From assembly GCA_043228905.1 (NCBI GenBank), contig JBHGNT010000011.1, positions 1,240,001-1,304,000 of the forward strand: a stretch of DNA of 64,000 nt. The letters are read 5' to 3'. The translations under genes and the position numbers were made by a program. Position 1 is the stretch's first letter. Every line of letters starts with the position of its first letter. This DNA comes from Azolla caroliniana. Lineage: Eukaryota; Polypodiophyta. Below are positions 62,955-64,000 of the stretch, piece after piece. The notes beneath the pieces are model-generated. The model ran no database searches, was not told the DNA's origin, and worked only from the letters and a program-made list of their open reading frames with translations.

Positions 62955-64000
62955 TACCTAGAAGCCATTCGATAGTCCAAAGTGTTGGAGCATAGCTACA
63001 ATTCGTTCCTGAATTGTCTGATTCATCCTTTCGGCAAATTCTGTTTTGCTCCGGACTATGGGTGGGGTGTTGTATATTCACTTCAGATGTTGCACTACCA
63101 ACAAAATCTGACAAATTCTTTAGACTTAAACTCTCCATCGTTGTCAGTTTGAAGGCATTTCAACTTTCGGCCGAACAAGTTCTCTACCATGGCGAGCCAT
63201 TGGGAAAAGATTGAGAACACTCGATCTTTGGTTCTGATAGGGTATGTCCACACCTTTCGATTTGAATCGTCGATGAAGTTGACGAAGTAGGAGGCTCCAC
63301 CAAGTGGCTGAAGTGGCATTGGGCCATAGACGTCTAAATGGACCAAATCGAGCAGACTCGATTCTGTTGGTGTTGTCGTGGGGTGTGAAGCGGCTGTCCG
63401 TTTGCCACATGGGCAATGCTCACAAAATTGACTATCCATAAAGGAGTGTTTGGGGATGTATTCAGCTCTACATAAATGCGTGATGTTGGCCTTGCTAAGG
63501 TGTTTGAGTCATCCTGCCATAACGATGACAGGGGGAATATCGACTAGAAACAAGTCACCCTCTCTGAGTGGGTCATATAGTGGGTACAGGGAATGTACTT
63601 TCAAACCTTGAGCAAGTAGGAGATTACCTCTATGGAGTGTCCACCCTCCTTATGAGAAGCGGGCACGGATTCCTTCTCCATCGAGTTGTCCAGCCGAGAT
63701 CAACGGACATTATGTAGTACCAATGTGGAGTCACCCGGAAGGTTAAGCACTATTGTGCCGATTCTGATTATAGCACAATGCTGTGAATTTCCGACTCGAA
63801 CTAAGGCGGAATGTTGGGTTGAATATTGTTGAAATTGGGATCGATGAGGAGTCACGTGGTAGGATGTACCCGAATCCAAGAGCCATGTGCTCGATTTCTC
63901 AGTCTTAAGCAGAACTTCTGATTAAACTGAGTGTTCTATGAACAAAATATTTGGGTCCACTGTCAGTACTTCGGCTGAAGAGCCGATGTAGTTGACCTCC
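62955..64000 (-). pseudogene. Copia H protease-integrase, truncated both ends
   Basis: In minus sense from the window end: protease region STWLLDSGTSYHVTPH near 63890, GAG-pre-integrase near 63600 (several stops), then the zinc-finger HCPCGKRTAASHP. The integrase core follows with LVHLDVYGPMPLQPLGGASY, FVNFIDDSNRKVWTYPI and LKCLQTDNDGEFKSKEF (63150). AERMNQTIQERIVAML at about 63010 ends it. It belongs to a different copia group from A, E and F, closer to the Tork/Tnt1-like copia D. The 5' part lies off-window. Confidence 0.75.

Overview
This window looks like repeat-dense nuclear DNA of a land plant. The evidence is Ty1/copia elements primed by initiator-Met tRNA (PBS TGGTATCAGA), Ty3/gypsy elements including a chromovirus and a Tat/Athila-like one with a tRNA-Asp-like PBS, tRNA-derived SINEs, non-LTR (LINE) elements, and plant-style GT-AG introns. 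One gypsy family has the RT motif FLDDVPIKG, which I associate from memory with fungal and non-flowering-plant elements. A lycophyte, fern, bryophyte or gymnosperm is therefore possible, but this is a weak inference. There is no bacterial-type gene organisation.

Layout, left to right. 1-3299: a gag-only, non-autonomous LTR element (minus) sitting in the 5' LTR of a decayed plus-strand copia (to 5529). 5530-9616: 3' two-thirds of a minus-strand chromovirus. 9617-13995: a plus-strand gypsy with a diverged RT, related to the gag-only element. 13996-20095: a pile-up of copia and gypsy LTRs and two near-identical copia pol copies in inverted orientation. 20096-31052: a chimeric copia locus in which an LTR end is joined to inverted integrase sequence. 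The unit is tandemly repeated four times, and one repeat is interrupted by a largely complete copia (21633-27442, TSD GGTTC). 31053-34564: a LINE remnant and a third gypsy (gag-PR only). 34574-40880: a LINE 3' fragment split by a copia (34872-40750, TSD GTAAA), which itself carries a solo LTR (36932-37790).

40881-49038 is the most host-like stretch. It has a predicted two-exon gene for a small Cys/Pro-rich membrane protein, a foldback, a hAT-like MITE with an 8-bp TSD, a SINE cluster and minisatellites. 49039-54828 is a Tat-like gypsy whose 5' LTR is split by a 5'-truncated LINE. 54829-57115 holds a copia remnant and a palindromic AT satellite. 57176-62453 has two decayed or host-like genes separated by a copia 3' end. 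62955-64000 is a further copia running off the window.

Functionally the genes are mostly Gag, protease, integrase, RT and RNase H of retroelements, nearly all disabled by stops, indels or nested insertions. The most novel-looking observations are: tRNA-like units lying antisense inside one LTR family; a 196-bp host flank copied between an LTR and its PBS; an LTR terminus fused to its own family's integrase in inverted orientation and then amplified; a ladder of covarying palindromes in the copia LTR promoter; and a 3' hairpin shared by LINEs and a SINE. The spliced gene at 43.5-45.1 kb and the decayed DGxxSQFK-type gene at 57-59 kb are also unusual.
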